Of a DNA stretch of 64,000 nucleotides, positions 35,691-44,790 are shown piece by piece (the stretch's first letter is position 1; each line of letters starts with the position of its first letter). The stretch comes from Pseudomonas zanjanensis. GTDB lineage: Bacteria > Pseudomonadota > Gammaproteobacteria > Pseudomonadales > Pseudomonadaceae. The stretch spans positions 2,046,001 to 2,110,000 of the forward strand of contig NZ_JABWRB020000001.1 in assembly GCF_014268745.2 (NCBI RefSeq). The letters are read 5' to 3'. Under the pieces are notes generated by a model. That model was not told the origin of the DNA. It saw only the letters and a program-made list of their open reading frames with translations, and did no database searches. The position numbers and the translations under genes are program-made.

Positions 35691-36651
35691 CCAAACCCAT
35701 GAACCTGTCCAAGCCGCGCGGCCCGACCGTAGCGTTGAACGCGCCCGGTTGCTGGAGTGGGGACGCCCCGCCCCGTTGCGCCTGCTTGCCTGCACGGTTT
35801 TCGAATGGGTGCTCATTGTGGGGGCGGCTGGCCTGGCTATCCAGGCGGAGTCGATTTTCGCCACGGTGCTGGCCGTCGTGCTCATCGGCACCCGGCAACA
35901 TGCGTTGCTCATTCTCATGCACGAGTTTTCACACCGCCAATTCAGCCGGACCCGCCCGGTACTCAACGACACGCTGGGGGATCTCCTGACGGCGCTTCCT
36001 TTTACCATCACCTTGTTCGGCTTCCGGCGAGACCACGCCGCCCACCACCTGCATACGGCCACCGAGCGTGATCCCAACTGGGTATCGTGCATAGGACAGG
36101 ATCGGTTCACCTTCCCCAAGTCCAGTTTCGATGTGGTCATCCTGCTGATCAAGCATTGCGGCGGCCTGTACAGCCTTCACGAATTCAAAACGGCCCTGGT
36201 GACATCGAAAATGGCCTCGCAATGTCCCCCTTCTACTCAATACCGGCAATGGATCTTTGCAATCGTGGTGGCCGCGCTCCTCACCGGGTTCCACTTATGG
36301 CTGGAGGCCCTGGTGTATTGGCTGGTTCCTATGTTCACGGTGCTGATGGTGCTGTTGTATTGGCGCGATGTGGCCGAGCACTTTGCATTGCCCCAACCCG
36401 GCCACGGTGTTTCTCGAACCGTCATTGCTCCTTGGTGGGAGCGCCTGTTGATTGCGCCTCATGGCGTGGGCTTTCATGCCGAGCACCATCGGTATCCCGC
36501 CGTACCCGGTTTTCGCCTGGCACAGGTGCACGCGGCGCTCATGGAAGACCCGGCGTATGTCGAGCGAGCGCACGTCACCCGAGGCTATTGCACGGGGCTG
36601 ATACGCGAAGTCGCTGCCTATACCGCTGTAAGCTCACGCACGAGGAACTGA
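35683..36651 (+). CDS. Membrane fatty-acid desaturase family protein
   Basis: A 322-residue desaturase with the three His boxes in order: HEFSHRQ (HxxxH), HAAHHLH and HAEHH. Each coordinates the diiron site of membrane desaturases and hydroxylases. Four hydrophobic segments fit the family. The exact reaction (desaturation or hydroxylation of an acyl chain) cannot be read from sequence. It overlaps the MFS gene by eight bases and is followed by a PF10118-type gene after three bases. Confidence 0.88.
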   Translation: MFNQTHEPVQAARPDRSVERARLLEWGRPAPLRLLACTVFEWVLIVGAAGLAIQAESIFATVLAVVLIGTRQHALLILMHEFSHRQFSRTRPVLNDTLGDLLTALPFTITLFGFRRDHAAHHLHTATERDPNWVSCIGQDRFTFPKSSFDVVILLIKHCGGLYSLHEFKTALVTSKMASQCPPSTQYRQWIFAIVVAALLTGFHLWLEALVYWLVPMFTVLMVLLYWRDVAEHFALPQPGHGVSRTVIAPWWERLLIAPHGVGFHAEHHRYPAVPGFRLAQVHAALMEDPAYVERAHVTRGYCTGLIREVAAYTAVSSRTRN

Positions 36652-36654
36652 CCG

Positions 36655-37428
36655 ATGGACTTCATCCGACAGCAGGCCACCGATCGTCCTGGAGGAGGCA
36701 TCTGCATTGAACCCTTCTGGAACGACACACCGATCAAGACCTACCTGTTCGACGCGTTCTCGGTGCTGCTGCCCGCTGGCGAACAGTTCGTGATATCGGT
36801 GGTGGAGTCATCCGCCTTGCGCTTGCCGCCAACCTCGACGCTGGCTGAACAATCGCGCCGCTTCGTGGCCGAGGAACGCGCCCACCAGCGAGCGCACCGG
36901 TTATACAACCAGCAATTGGAAAAGCAGGGGTTTGAGGTCCGAAAATACGAACACGGAATCGAAAAGGATCTCGATGCCTTGCGCAGCAAATTGTCACTCA
37001 ATGCGCAGTTGTCCTTGGCCGCTGCGTTTGAACACGTGACAGCGGTCACGTCCCGGATCGCCTTGCGCGACGGTGGGCTGCTGTCGACCCGCGTCTCGCC
37101 ACAAACACGCCTGTGGCGCTGGCATTGCGCCGAGGAAGTCGCCCATCAGCACGTCACCACCGACCTGCTGCAGGCGCTGGGTGTCCCCTATTGGCAGCGC
37201 ATTCTTTATTTTCTGGCAGCGTCGGCGCTCATGGCGTTCGATGTCCTGCGTCATCTGTTTGGCTTTGCTCGCCTGGACATCGCCCGGGGCCGTGTCAGCG
37301 CCAAACGACTGCGACAGGCGACGGGCCGGCTGCTGCTACGCGATGGTGCAAACCTGGCATTGCTGGCCGCCGGATGGGCCGCCTACTTTCTACCGCTGAA
37401 AGCACCTGCGGCGGCGGACTGTCAGTGA
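36655..37428 (+). CDS. Metal-dependent hydrolase-like diiron protein (PF10118)
   Basis: A 257-residue helical protein that resembles the PF10118 'metal-dependent hydrolase' family. Its conserved acid/His residues are in EERAHQRAH, FEHVTA and WHCAEEVAHQHV, as in ferritin-like diiron enzymes. It is predicted to be cytoplasmic with a hydrophobic segment near residues 180-200 and another near the end. Its closeness to a desaturase suggests a second oxidation step on the same lipid. Function is not established for the family. Confidence 0.75.
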   Translation: MDFIRQQATDRPGGGICIEPFWNDTPIKTYLFDAFSVLLPAGEQFVISVVESSALRLPPTSTLAEQSRRFVAEERAHQRAHRLYNQQLEKQGFEVRKYEHGIEKDLDALRSKLSLNAQLSLAAAFEHVTAVTSRIALRDGGLLSTRVSPQTRLWRWHCAEEVAHQHVTTDLLQALGVPYWQRILYFLAASALMAFDVLRHLFGFARLDIARGRVSAKRLRQATGRLLLRDGANLALLAAGWAAYFLPLKAPAAADCQ

Positions 37429-37520
37429 ACTGCAATATCCCCGACTTATTCTGAGCCCAGCGCACTGCGGCGAACGCGGTTTTGCAGGTCGCCCACTCGG
37501 AATGATCCAGGGAATCCGCC

Positions 37521-38900
37521 ATGAAGATCAGTGTATTCGGAAGTGGTTACGTAGGGTTGGTGCAAGCCGCCGTGTTGGCCGAAGTGGGCCATGACGTGGT
37601 GTGCATGGACATCGACGAGCGCAAGGTCGACAGCCTGCGGCAAGGCCAGGTGAGTATTTTCGAGCCCGGCCTGGCCACGCTGGTGCGTGAAGGGCTGGAG
37701 GCCGGGCGCTTGCACTTCACCTGTGACGAACAACTTGCCGTGCAACACGGCCAGGTGTTGTTTATCGCGGTGGGCACGCCCTCCCGGGACGATGGCAGCG
37801 CGGACTTGAGCCAGGTCCTGGCCGTTGGCGAGGCCGTCGCCCGCTACCGCGAGCAACCGCTCATTGTGGTGGAGAAATCCACCGTGCCGGTGGGCACCGG
37901 CGACGTCCTGCGGGGGCACATCGACAAATGCCTGCTCAAGGCCAGTCGCTTGCTGCAGTTCGATATCGTCTCCAACCCGGAATTTCTCAAGGAAGGCTCG
38001 GCGGTCGCCGATTGCCGTCGTCCGGACCGCATCGTGATCGGCTGCGAGCGCGATGAAGTGCGCGAAACCATGCGTGACCTGTACGCGCCGTTCAACCGCA
38101 ACCACGACCGGATCCTGTTCATGGACCTGCGCAGCGCCGAACTGACCAAATACGCCGCCAACGGCATGCTGGCGACCAAGATCAGCTTCATCAACCAGAT
38201 CGCTGAACTGGCCGAACACCTGGGGGCCGACATCGAGTCCGTGCGCCTGGGCATCGGCGCCGACTCGCGCATCGGCTACCACTTCATCTACCCGGGATGC
38301 GGCTACGGCGGCTCGTGCTTTCCCAAGGACATGCGCGCCTTGATCCACACCGCCGAACAGGCCCATTGTTCCAGCGACTTGCTGCAAGCGGTGGAAGCCA
38401 TCAACGGGCGGCAGAAACACAAACTGTTCGAACGGATCAACGCATTCTACCAGGGCGACCTGCGCGGCAAGACGTTCGCGCTGTGGGGCCTGGCCTTCAA
38501 GCCCAACACCGACGACATGCGTGACGCACCGAGCCGCACCCTGCTGGAATCGCTCTGGGCCGCCGGGGCCAGCGTCCGTGCGTATGACCCGGAGGCGATG
38601 CAGCAGACGCAACTGCTATACCCCGACGAGACCCGACTCATGTTGATGGGCACACCGGAATCGGTGTTGCCGGGCGCCGACGCGCTGGTCATCTGCACCG
38701 AATGGCAGCCCTTCAAGGCGCCGGACTTCGACCTGCTCCGGCAGCGGCTCAAGGCCCCGGTGATTTTTGACGGTCGCAACCTGTTTGACCCGGAGCGCAT
38801 GGCTGACAAGGGCTTCACCTATTTCCCGATGGGCCGCGGGCAATCGCGCGGCCTGCCCATTGCCCAGCAGACCTGGTTCCCAGCCTCCAGAAGTGCTTGA
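37521..38900 (+). CDS. ugd: UDP-glucose 6-dehydrogenase
   Basis: A 459-residue enzyme that oxidises UDP-glucose to UDP-glucuronate with NAD, a precursor for exopolysaccharide and lipid A modification. It has the Rossmann motif GSGYVGLVQAAVLAEVGHDV, the STVPVGTGD loop, the central-helix segment ELTKYAANGMLATKISF, and the catalytic Cys in GCGYGGSCFPKD. The C-terminal domain shows GLAFKPNTDDMRDAPS. No polysaccharide cluster adjoins it, so it is a stand-alone copy. The ribosome site AGGGAATCC is six bases from the ATG. Confidence 0.95.
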   Translation: MKISVFGSGYVGLVQAAVLAEVGHDVVCMDIDERKVDSLRQGQVSIFEPGLATLVREGLEAGRLHFTCDEQLAVQHGQVLFIAVGTPSRDDGSADLSQVLAVGEAVARYREQPLIVVEKSTVPVGTGDVLRGHIDKCLLKASRLLQFDIVSNPEFLKEGSAVADCRRPDRIVIGCERDEVRETMRDLYAPFNRNHDRILFMDLRSAELTKYAANGMLATKISFINQIAELAEHLGADIESVRLGIGADSRIGYHFIYPGCGYGGSCFPKDMRALIHTAEQAHCSSDLLQAVEAINGRQKHKLFERINAFYQGDLRGKTFALWGLAFKPNTDDMRDAPSRTLLESLWAAGASVRAYDPEAMQQTQLLYPDETRLMLMGTPESVLPGADALVICTEWQPFKAPDFDLLRQRLKAPVIFDGRNLFDPERMADKGFTYFPMGRGQSRGLPIAQQTWFPASRSA

Positions 38901-38919
38901 GCGAGATCGTTACCTCAAA

Positions 38920-38944
38920 ATTAATGCACTCAAGCTGCATTAAT
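38920..38944. promoter_or_regulatory. Perfect inverted repeat downstream of ugd
   Basis: ATTAATGCA-CTCAAGC-TGCATTAAT has a nine-base perfect stem and a seven-base spacer. It may be an operator or part of a promoter for the HPP gene. A TAATAT element overlaps its right arm. Confidence 0.5.
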
Positions 38945-39011
38945 ATGAATTTGTAAGCGAGGGTTGTGACCGGCACACTGTGTACCGTTCCTCCCCCAAC
39001 TGTTGGAACAC

Positions 39012-39053
39012 TTAAAGGGCTTTCTGGGACCTCCCCGTAAGCCCCTTTTTTTG
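39012..39053 (+). terminator. Rho-independent terminator-like hairpin
   Basis: AAAGGGCTT and AAGCCCCTTT pair with one bulge around CTGGGACCTCCCCG, followed by seven T. It lies after ugd, or ends a short transcript from the dyad region, and precedes the HPP gene. Confidence 0.65.
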
Positions 39054-39076
39054 TTCGTTTTTTGGATTTTCGCTTA

Positions 39077-39784
39077 ATGTTTTCTCGCTGGATCCCCGCC
39101 GCTATCAATACCCGTCCCACCGAATGGAGCCGCGCCGCCATCGGCATGGCATTGGGGACCCTGTTCAGTGTCTGGTTATGTGGCCAGGTCTTTGGCCTGG
39201 AGGTGGCACAACACCTGATCGGGCCCCTCGGGGCTTCGGCCGTGCTGTTGTTTGCCGTGTCATCGGGCGCCCTCGCGCAGCCGTGGTCGATTGTCGGCGG
39301 TTACCTGTGCGCGTCGGTCGTGGCGCTGCTGGTGGCCCATGTCCTGGGGCGTACGCTGGGCAGCGCCTGCCTGGCGGCCGGCATGGCGCTGGTGCTGATG
39401 TGCTGGCTGCGTTGCCTGCACCCGCCGGCCGGTGCCTTGGCGGCGACCTTAGTGCTAGCGGATCCGTCTATCGTTGCCCTGGACTGGCAGGCGGTTGGCG
39501 CGGCCATGCTGGCCGGCTCCGGGTTGCTCACCTTTGCGCTGGCCTACAACAACCTGACACGGGTGCGCTATCCCAAGCGCGCCAGCGAACCGGTGGCCGT
39601 CATACCGGCCGACCACCCTCCCGTCGACCGCCAGGCCATCACCGCCGAAGACCTGAAATTGGCCCTGGCGGAAATGGAGGCATTCTTCGACGTCACCCCG
39701 GAAGATCTGGAACAACTCATCCACGTCAGCGAGCGAAATGCCAAGCGCCGCAGCATCACAGAGGTCCTTTCAAGTCGCGGTTGA
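39077..39784 (+). CDS. HPP family membrane protein
   Basis: About 235 residues from the ATG at 39077. The HPP motif is visible as CLHPPAGALAATLVL, with GPLGASAVLLFAV before it, in a region of four to five hydrophobic helices. HPP proteins are linked to nitrite or anion transport in chloroplasts and cyanobacteria. A soluble C-terminal tail of about 65 residues (LALAEMEAFFDVTPEDLEQL) follows the membrane part and has no CBS-domain resemblance. Confidence 0.85.
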   Translation: MFSRWIPAAINTRPTEWSRAAIGMALGTLFSVWLCGQVFGLEVAQHLIGPLGASAVLLFAVSSGALAQPWSIVGGYLCASVVALLVAHVLGRTLGSACLAAGMALVLMCWLRCLHPPAGALAATLVLADPSIVALDWQAVGAAMLAGSGLLTFALAYNNLTRVRYPKRASEPVAVIPADHPPVDRQAITAEDLKLALAEMEAFFDVTPEDLEQLIHVSERNAKRRSITEVLSSRG

Positions 39785-39918
39785 GCCTGTGGCTGCTATA
39801 AATATGCAGACAGGACCTGCACGTATCCCGGTTGTGCAAGGCAAATTTGCACTGGTACGATCCTGATCGGGTACGCGCGACACAATTCATAAAAAACAAT
39901 AAAAGCAGGGAGTTAGCG

Positions 39919-41025
39919 ATGACAGCTCAGGTTTCATCCCAAGCTGCGGAAACCATCGAAGTCGTGGCCCATGAGGTGCTGGTCGACGTTCGCAATCACG
40001 TTGGCCACTTGACCCTGAACCGCCCCGCCGGCCTCAATGCCCTGACCCTGGGCATGGTGCGCAGCTTGCAACAACAACTCGATACGTGGGCACTCGACCC
40101 ACAGATCCGCGCCGTGGTACTGCGTGGCGCCGGTGACAAAGCGTTCTGCGCCGGCGGTGATATCCGCTCGCTATACGACAGTCACAAACAAGGCGATACC
40201 CTGCACGAAGATTTCTTCGTCGAGGAATACGCCCTCGACCTGACGATCCACCACTACCGCAAACCGATCCTCGCCTTGATGGACGGCTTCGTGCTGGGCG
40301 GCGGCATGGGCCTGGTGCAAGGCGCCGACCTGCGGGTCGTGACCGAACGCAGTCGCCTGGGCATGCCAGAAGTCGCCATCGGTTATTTCCCCGACGTCGG
40401 CGGCAGTTATTTCCTGCCGCGCATTCCCGGTGAGCTGGGGATCTACCTGGGGGTCAGCGGCGTACAGATCCGCGCCGCCGACGCGTTGTACTGCGGGCTC
40501 GCCGACTGGTACCTCGACAGCCGCAAGCTCAAGCAACTGGACGAGCGTCTCGATCGGTTGGAATGGCACGACACGCCGCTCAAGGATCTGCAAAGCCTGC
40601 TGGCCAAGCTCGGCCAGCAACAGCTCCCTGCCCCGCCCCTGGCCGACTTGCGCCCAGCCATCGACCATTTCTTTGCCCTGCCCGACGTACCGAGCATGGT
40701 CGAGCAGTTGCGCCAGGTCACCGTCGCCAACAGTCATGAATGGGCGGTGAAGACCGCCGACCTGCTGGACAGCCGCTCGCCCCTGGCCATGGCCGTGACC
40801 TTGCAAATGCTGCGGCGCGGCCGGCATTTGAGCCTGGAAGACTGTTTTGCCCTGGAGCTGCACCTGGACCGGCAATGGTTCGAACGCGGAGACCTGATCG
40901 AAGGCGTGCGCGCCTTGCTGATCGACAAAGACAAGAACCCGCGCTGGAACCCGCCGACCCTGGAGGCGCTGGACGCCGACCATGTGGCGAGTTTCTTCGA
41001 CGGCTTCGACGACCACGGGAACTGA
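39919..41025 (+). CDS. 3-Hydroxyisobutyryl-CoA hydrolase (enoyl-CoA hydratase/isomerase fold)
   Basis: 368 residues from the ATG with AGGGAG upstream. The crotonase oxyanion-hole segments are FCAGGDIRSLYDS and GFVLGGGMGLVQGADLRVVTE. The length and the C-terminal HIBCH part (ALELHLDRQWFERGDLIEGVRALLIDKDKNPRW) distinguish it from plain hydratases. It would hydrolyse 3-hydroxyisobutyryl-CoA in valine breakdown. The next gene, an acyl-CoA dehydrogenase, starts three bases after its stop, and would supply the upstream step. Confidence 0.9.
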   Translation: MTAQVSSQAAETIEVVAHEVLVDVRNHVGHLTLNRPAGLNALTLGMVRSLQQQLDTWALDPQIRAVVLRGAGDKAFCAGGDIRSLYDSHKQGDTLHEDFFVEEYALDLTIHHYRKPILALMDGFVLGGGMGLVQGADLRVVTERSRLGMPEVAIGYFPDVGGSYFLPRIPGELGIYLGVSGVQIRAADALYCGLADWYLDSRKLKQLDERLDRLEWHDTPLKDLQSLLAKLGQQQLPAPPLADLRPAIDHFFALPDVPSMVEQLRQVTVANSHEWAVKTADLLDSRSPLAMAVTLQMLRRGRHLSLEDCFALELHLDRQWFERGDLIEGVRALLIDKDKNPRWNPPTLEALDADHVASFFDGFDDHGN

Positions 41026-41028
41026 GCC

Positions 41029-42180
41029 ATGCACGACCTCGAACTGACCGACGAACAAGTGATGATCCGCGACATGGCCCGGGATTTCGCCCGTGGTGAA
41101 ATCGCCCCCCATGCCCAGGCCTGGGAAAAAGCCGGCTGGATCGACGACGCCCTGGTGGCGAAGATGGGCGAACTGGGCCTGTTGGGGATGGTGGTGCCGG
41201 AAGAATGGGGCGGCACTTATGTCGACTACGTGGCCTATGCCCTGGCGGTGGAGGAAATCTCCGCGGGCGACGGTGCCACCGGGGCGCTGATGAGCATCCA
41301 CAACTCGGTGGGTTGCGGGCCGGTGCTGAATTTCGGCACCGATGAACAGAAGCAGACGTGGCTGGCGGAGCTCGCCAGTGGCCAGGCCATTGGCTGCTTC
41401 TGCCTGACCGAGCCCCAGGCCGGTTCCGAAGCCCACAACCTGCGCACCCGGGCCGAACTGCGCGATGGCCAGTGGGTGATCAATGGCGCCAAGCAGTTCG
41501 TCAGCAACGGCAAGCGGGCGAAACTCGCGATTGTGTTTGCCGTCACCGATCCGGAGCTGGGCAAAAAAGGTATTTCGGCGTTCCTGGTGCCTACCGATAC
41601 GCCGGGATTCATCGTCGATCGCACTGAACACAAGATGGGCATCCGCGCCTCGGACACCTGCGCGGTTACCTTGAACAATTGCACCATCCCCGAGGCCAAT
41701 CTGCTGGGCGCGCGTGGCAAGGGCTTGGCCATTGCGCTGTCCAACCTGGAAGGCGGCCGCATCGGCATCGCGGCGCAAGCCCTGGGCATCGCCCGCGCAG
41801 CGTTTGAAGCGGCGCTGGCCTACGCCCGTGATCGTGTCCAGTTCGACAAGCCGATCATCGAGCACCAGAGCATCGCCAACCTGCTGGCCGACATGCACAC
41901 CCGCATCAACGCCACCCGCCTGCTCATTCTCCACGCCGCCCGGCTGCGCAGCGCCGGCAAGCCGTGCCTGTCGGAAGCCTCCCAGGCCAAGCTGTTCGCC
42001 TCGGAAATGGCCGAAAAGGTTTGCTCCTCGGCCATACAGATTCACGGCGGGTACGGGTATCTCGAGGATTATCCGGTAGAACGCTACTACCGCGATGCGC
42101 GGATTACCCAGATCTACGAAGGGTCGAGCGAGATACAGCGAATGGTCATCGCCCGGGAGCTGAAACACTACCTGGTGTAG
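41029..42180 (+). CDS. Acyl-CoA dehydrogenase, isobutyryl-type
   Basis: A 383-residue FAD flavoprotein with the ACAD signatures [18 protein letters not shown] and the flavin/ETF segment [22 protein letters not shown]. The catalytic Glu lies in [10 protein letters not shown]. Pairing with HIBYL-CoA hydrolase points to isobutyryl-CoA as substrate, although other short branched chains are possible. Electrons go to ETF. It ends at the REPIN array. Confidence 0.9.
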   Translation: MHDLELTDEQVMIRDMARDFARGEIAPHAQAWEKAGWIDDALVAKMGELGLLGMVVPEEWGGTYVDYVAYALAVEEISAGDGATGALMSIHNSVGCGPVLNFGTDEQKQTWLAELASGQAIGCFCLTEPQAGSEAHNLRTRAELRDGQWVINGAKQFVSNGKRAKLAIVFAVTDPELGKKGISAFLVPTDTPGFIVDRTEHKMGIRASDTCAVTLNNCTIPEANLLGARGKGLAIALSNLEGGRIGIAAQALGIARAAFEAALAYARDRVQFDKPIIEHQSIANLLADMHTRINATRLLILHAARLRSAGKPCLSEASQAKLFASEMAEKVCSSAIQIHGGYGYLEDYPVERYYRDARITQIYEGSSEIQRMVIARELKHYLV

Positions 42181-42749
42181 CGGCTGGAAAAGCATCGCGA
42201 GCAAGCTCGCTCCCACAGGGTTCAGCGGCGTACGCAAATACTGCGTACGCCCCAAAGCCACTGTGGGAGCGAACCTGCTCGCGAAAGCGGTGCATCTGTC
42301 ACAACAGTGCTGTATGTACCGTCGTCTTCGCGAGCAGGCTCGCTCCCACGGGGGTTAGTGGCGTGCACCAATGCTGCGTACACCACCGATCCACTGTGGG
42401 AGCGAGCCTGCTCGCGAAAGCGGTGCATCTGTCACAACAATGCCGAATGTACCGCCGCTATCGCGGGCAAGCCCAGCTCCCACAGGGTTCAGCGGCGTAC
42501 ACAAAGGCTGCATACACCCCGGATCCACTGTGGGAGCGAGCTTGCTCGCGAAAGCGGTGCATCTGTCACAACAATGCTGTATGTACCGTCGTCTTCGCGA
42601 GCATCTGTCACAACAATGCCGAATGTACCGCCGCTATCGCGGGCAAGCCCAGCTCCCACAGGGTTCAGCGGCGTACGCAAATACTGCGTACACCACCGAT
42701 CCACTGTGGGAGCGAGCTTGCTCGCGAAAGCGTCAACAGCAACGCCGCA
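42181..42749. repeat. REPIN array, about three to four tandem units, between convergent operons
   Basis: Units of ~134 bp begin at CTGTGGGAGCGAACCTGCTC (42261), at the matching CTGTGGGAGCGAGCC (42394), at 42528 and at 42704, with a partial inverted unit at 42190. Each holds opposed REP palindromes and a GCGGTGCATCTGTCACAACA spacer. The third carries an extra ~42-bp internal duplication. No gene is present in this stretch; short frames across it are repeat-derived. Confidence 0.93.
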
Positions 42750-43523
42750 TTACTTGTCCTGAAACTCCGCCGCACGCTTGGCCACGAACGCCGCCATGCC
42801 TTCCTTCTGGTCCTGCGTCGCAAACGCCGCATGGAATACCCGGCGTTCGAAACGCACGCCTTCGGACAGGCTGACTTCAAAGGCGCGGTTGACGCTTTCC
42901 TTGACCATCATGCTAATGGGCACCGACTTGGAGGCGATCAACGCTGCGGTTTTCAGCGCTTCGTCCAGCAGTTCATCGGCCGGTACGATCCGCGCGACGA
43001 TGCCGCAACGCTCGGCTTCCACCGCGTCGATGAAACGTCCGGTCAGGCACATTTCCATGGCCTTGGCCTTGCCCACCGCACGGGTCAGGCGCTGGGTGCC
43101 GCCCATGCCCGGCAGTACGCCGAGGTTGATTTCCGGCTGGCCGAACTTGGCATTGTCCCCGGCCAGAATGAAATCACACATCAACGCCAGCTCGCAGCCA
43201 CCGCCCAGGGCAAAACCATTCACCGCGGCGATGATCGGCTTGCGGCGGTTGGCCACGCGGTCGCTGTCGCTGAACAGGTCGTCCAGGTAGATTTGCGGGT
43301 AGGTCAGCTCAGCCATTTCCTTGATGTCCGCCCCGGCGGCGAAGGCCTTTTTCGAACCGGTCAGCACGATGCAGCCAATCTTCGGGTCCGCCTCCAGGCT
43401 GTCCAACGCCTGGTTCAGCTCGCTGACGATCTGCGCATTCAAGGCGTTCAAGGCCTGGGGACGGTTGAGGGTGATCAGGCCGACGCGGTCCTTGATCTCC
43501 AATAAAATCGTTTCGTAGCTCAT
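42750..43523 (-). CDS. Enoyl-CoA hydratase (tiglyl-CoA-type), isoleucine operon
   Basis: A 257-residue crotonase. The oxyanion hole residues lie in [15 protein letters not shown] and [16 protein letters not shown], and the catalytic Glu pair in GGCELAL and [20 protein letters not shown]. In the operon it would hydrate tiglyl-CoA to 2-methyl-3-hydroxybutyryl-CoA. It is the last gene of the five-gene operon transcribed leftward, with a REP-like inverted repeat between it and the preceding dehydrogenase. Confidence 0.9.
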   Translation of the reverse strand: MSYETILLEIKDRVGLITLNRPQALNALNAQIVSELNQALDSLEADPKIGCIVLTGSKKAFAAGADIKEMAELTYPQIYLDDLFSDSDRVANRRKPIIAAVNGFALGGGCELALMCDFILAGDNAKFGQPEINLGVLPGMGGTQRLTRAVGKAKAMEMCLTGRFIDAVEAERCGIVARIVPADELLDEALKTAALIASKSVPISMMVKESVNRAFEVSLSEGVRFERRVFHAAFATQDQKEGMAAFVAKRAAEFQDK

Positions 43524-43560
43524 GTATAACTCCTGTTAAGCGCTGTATTTGGCTCGATGC

Positions 43561-43659
43561 CCTGTAGGAGCTGCCGAAGGCTGCGATCTTTTCCTGCCAA
43601 CTGGTTCCTGAACGAAAAGACCAAGATCAAAAGATCGCAGCCTGCGGCAGCTCCTACAG
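43561..43659. repeat. Inverted repeat element (second REP family)
   Basis: CTGTAGGAGCTGCCGAAGGC (TGCGATCTTTT) is answered by AAAAGATCGCA and CCTGCGGCAGCTCCTACAG. The core differs from the TGTGGGAGC family, so a second REP class is present here. Confidence 0.88.
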
Positions 43660-44781
43660 ATTGCGCGAAATGACCATGCGCTGAATGTCGCTCGTGCCTT
43701 CATAGATCTGGCAGACCCGCACGTCGCGGTAGATACGCTCCAGCGGGAAATCATTGAGGTAACCGTAACCGCCCAGCGTCTGCAACGCCATGGAGCAGAC
43801 CTTCTCGGCCATTTCCGAGGCGAACAGCTTGGCCATGGACGCTTCCATCAATGCTGGCTGGCCGTTGTCCCGCAGGGCGGCGGCGTAATGCACCATTTGC
43901 CGGGCCACGGCGATCTGGGTCGCCATGTCCGCCAGGCGGAACGCCACGGCTTGATGCTCGATGATCGGCTTGCCAAAACTGGAGCGTTCCCGCGCATAGT
44001 CCCGCGCCGCTTCGAACGCGGCCCGGGCCATGCCCACCGCTTGCGCCGCGATGCCCACCCGGCCGCCTTCCAGGTTGGCCAGGGCGATCTTGTAGCCCTC
44101 GCCCTCCTCACCCAGGCGATTACCCACCGGCACCTTCACATCCTCGAACAGAATCTGGCAGGTGTCGGACGCGTGCTGGCCGAGTTTATCTTCCACCCGC
44201 GCCACGCTGTAGCCCGGCGAATCGGTCGGCACGATGAAGGCACTGATGCCCCGCTTGCCGGCGCTCGGATCGGTCACCGCGAACACGATCACCACCCCGG
44301 CGTTCTGCCCGGAGGTGATGAACTGCTTGCAACCGTTGAGCACGTAATGATCACCCTCCAGCCGCGCTCGTGTCTTCAGGCTGCTGGCGTCCGACCCGGC
44401 CTGGGGCTCGGTCAGGGCGAACGCGCCCAGCATCGCGCCGCTGGCCAGGGGCGTGAGGAATTTCGCCTTCTGCTCATCGGTGCCGAACTTGAGGATCGGC
44501 ACGCAGCCCACCGAATTGTGCACGCTCATGATGGTCGAGCATGCGCCATCGCCAGCGGCGATTTCCTCCAGGGTCATGGCATAGGCCAGGTAACCGGTGT
44601 CACAACCGCCCCACTGCTCCGGCACCAGCATGCCGAAAAAGCCCAGTTCGGCCATTTCGCCGATGGCTTCCCGGGGGAAACGGTGTTCACGGTCCCATTC
44701 GGCGGCGAACGGTTTCAGCCGCTCCTCGGCGAACTGCCGGGCCATGTCACGGATTTGGGTCTGTTCTTCAGTCGGGAGCAT
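43654..44781 (-). CDS. Acyl-CoA dehydrogenase, 2-methylbutyryl-type
   Basis: A 375-residue ACAD with [22 protein letters not shown] and [19 protein letters not shown]. The catalytic Glu is in [10 protein letters not shown]. It would make tiglyl-CoA from 2-methylbutyryl-CoA in isoleucine breakdown, donating electrons to ETF. It follows the thiolase gene by only nine bases. Confidence 0.9.
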   Translation of the reverse strand: MLPTEEQTQIRDMARQFAEERLKPFAAEWDREHRFPREAIGEMAELGFFGMLVPEQWGGCDTGYLAYAMTLEEIAAGDGACSTIMSVHNSVGCVPILKFGTDEQKAKFLTPLASGAMLGAFALTEPQAGSDASSLKTRARLEGDHYVLNGCKQFITSGQNAGVVIVFAVTDPSAGKRGISAFIVPTDSPGYSVARVEDKLGQHASDTCQILFEDVKVPVGNRLGEEGEGYKIALANLEGGRVGIAAQAVGMARAAFEAARDYARERSSFGKPIIEHQAVAFRLADMATQIAVARQMVHYAAALRDNGQPALMEASMAKLFASEMAEKVCSMALQTLGGYGYLNDFPLERIYRDVRVCQIYEGTSDIQRMVISRNL

Positions 44782-44790
44782 GGTGATTCC

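Noticed and set aside
40171..42261. 696-residue minus-strand frame
   Set aside because: Antisense to the HIBYL-CoA hydrolase and acyl-CoA dehydrogenase genes; no motifs.
42181..42749. Possible CRISPR array
   Set aside because: Repeats are long (~134 bp), palindromic, of the REP family, and have no unique 30-40 bp spacers; no cas genes are nearby.
41964..43505. 513-residue plus-strand frame across the REPIN array
   Set aside because: It starts inside the acyl-CoA dehydrogenase gene, translates REP repeats (hence apparent internal protein repeats), and ends antisense to the hydratase.
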